From NCBI GenBank assembly GCA_017302755.1, contig JAFLCR010000145.1, positions 1 through 5,734 of the forward strand: a stretch of 5,734 nucleotides of DNA. Reading direction: 5' to 3'. A program made the translations under genes and the position numbers. This DNA comes from Alphaproteobacteria bacterium. GTDB lineage: Bacteria > Pseudomonadota > Alphaproteobacteria > Rickettsiales > JAFLCR01. The notes under the pieces are model-generated. The model worked only from the letters and a program-made list of their open reading frames with translations. It was not told the origin of the DNA and ran no database searches. Below, piece after piece: positions 5,572-5,734 of this stretch (within the stretch, counting starts at the first letter, position 1; each line of letters begins with the position of its first letter).

Positions 5572-5734
5572 TTACAGCGGAATATATTCGCCTTCGTTCA
5601 ACCAAGGCCGGTGCAGCAGGCCCTTGCCGAAATAATAGCCCTGCAGGTAATCGACGCCCATTTCCATGAGCTGCTTGGCGACGTCGCCCGTTTCCACGAA
5701 CTCGGCCACCGCCTTCAGGCCGAAGCCCTTGATG
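5572..5734 (-). CDS. EAL domain protein, C-terminal end only (cyclic-di-GMP phosphodiesterase family)
   Basis: The last 53 codons are visible, read leftward from the right edge to a TAA at 5572-5574. The residues include AVAEFVETGDVAKQLMEMG, then VDYLQGYYFGKGLLHRPW. This is the typical end of an EAL domain: the VAE(x)VET strand with the conserved Glu, and the QGYYFG strand with the conserved Gln near the active site. EAL domains hydrolyse cyclic di-GMP to pGpG, or act as sensors when degenerate. The usual Pro after FGK is Gly here, and the usual Gly of AEGVE is Phe; both changes occur in natural EAL proteins and do not remove the catalytic Glu or Gln. Whether other domains (GGDEF, PAS, membrane helices) precede it, and whether the EAL motif itself is intact, cannot be seen. 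It is convergent with phaR. Confidence 0.88.
   Translation of the reverse strand, partial: IKGFGLKAVAEFVETGDVAKQLMEMGVDYLQGYYFGKGLLHRPWLNEGEYIPL

Noticed and set aside
5441..5635. A 64-codon plus-strand open frame running through the repeat doublet.
   Set aside because: It is mostly translated hairpin repeat plus the tail of phaR and the antisense of the EAL gene; it has no ribosome site.

Overview
The window looks like part of an alphaproteobacterial chromosome. It is GC-rich, its compact coding is broken by short AT-richer spacers, and it carries a phaR gene of the type found next to polyhydroxyalkanoate (PHA) genes. The genus cannot be read from the sequence, and the class assignment rests on protein style and is an inference.

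Layout, left to right. (1) Bases 1-848, minus strand: the 5' part of a large prepilin-like gene with a type IV leader; its 3' end lies off the left edge. (2) Bases 849-989: a divergent, AT-richer promoter region with candidate -10 boxes on both strands and a CtrA-like half-site pair. (3) Bases 990-4842, plus strand: three genes linked by two 4-base ATGA stop/start overlaps. They encode a polytopic membrane protein that looks like a GT-C glycosyltransferase, a DUF2142 polytopic membrane protein, and a GT2 glycosyltransferase with two C-terminal membrane helices (GtrB/DPM1-like). (4) Bases 4843-4935: a spacer with TGC-rich inverted repeats that resemble published PhaR operators. (5) Bases 4936-5475: phaR, the PHA-responsive repressor. 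(6) Bases 5478-5564: a perfect inverted pair of 27-bp repeats, each itself a hairpin, lying between convergent genes. (7) Bases 5572-5734, minus strand: the C-terminal end of an EAL-domain protein (cyclic-di-GMP phosphodiesterase family), whose start lies off the right edge.

How the genes may work together. The three-gene unit makes sense as a lipid-linked glycosylation module. The GT2 enzyme would load a sugar onto polyprenyl phosphate at the cytoplasmic face, and the two multi-membrane proteins would use that donor at the outer face of the inner membrane. The acceptor is unknown. The divergent prepilin is one candidate, and a cell-surface polysaccharide or lipid is another. PhaR is probably an independent, self-regulated transcription unit. 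The most noteworthy points are the tightly coupled glycosylation module with an unassigned first gene, the pair of PhaR-like operators (one inside the upstream gene's coding end), and the inverted-repeat element. I see no clearly new defence, mobile or RNA-based system here.
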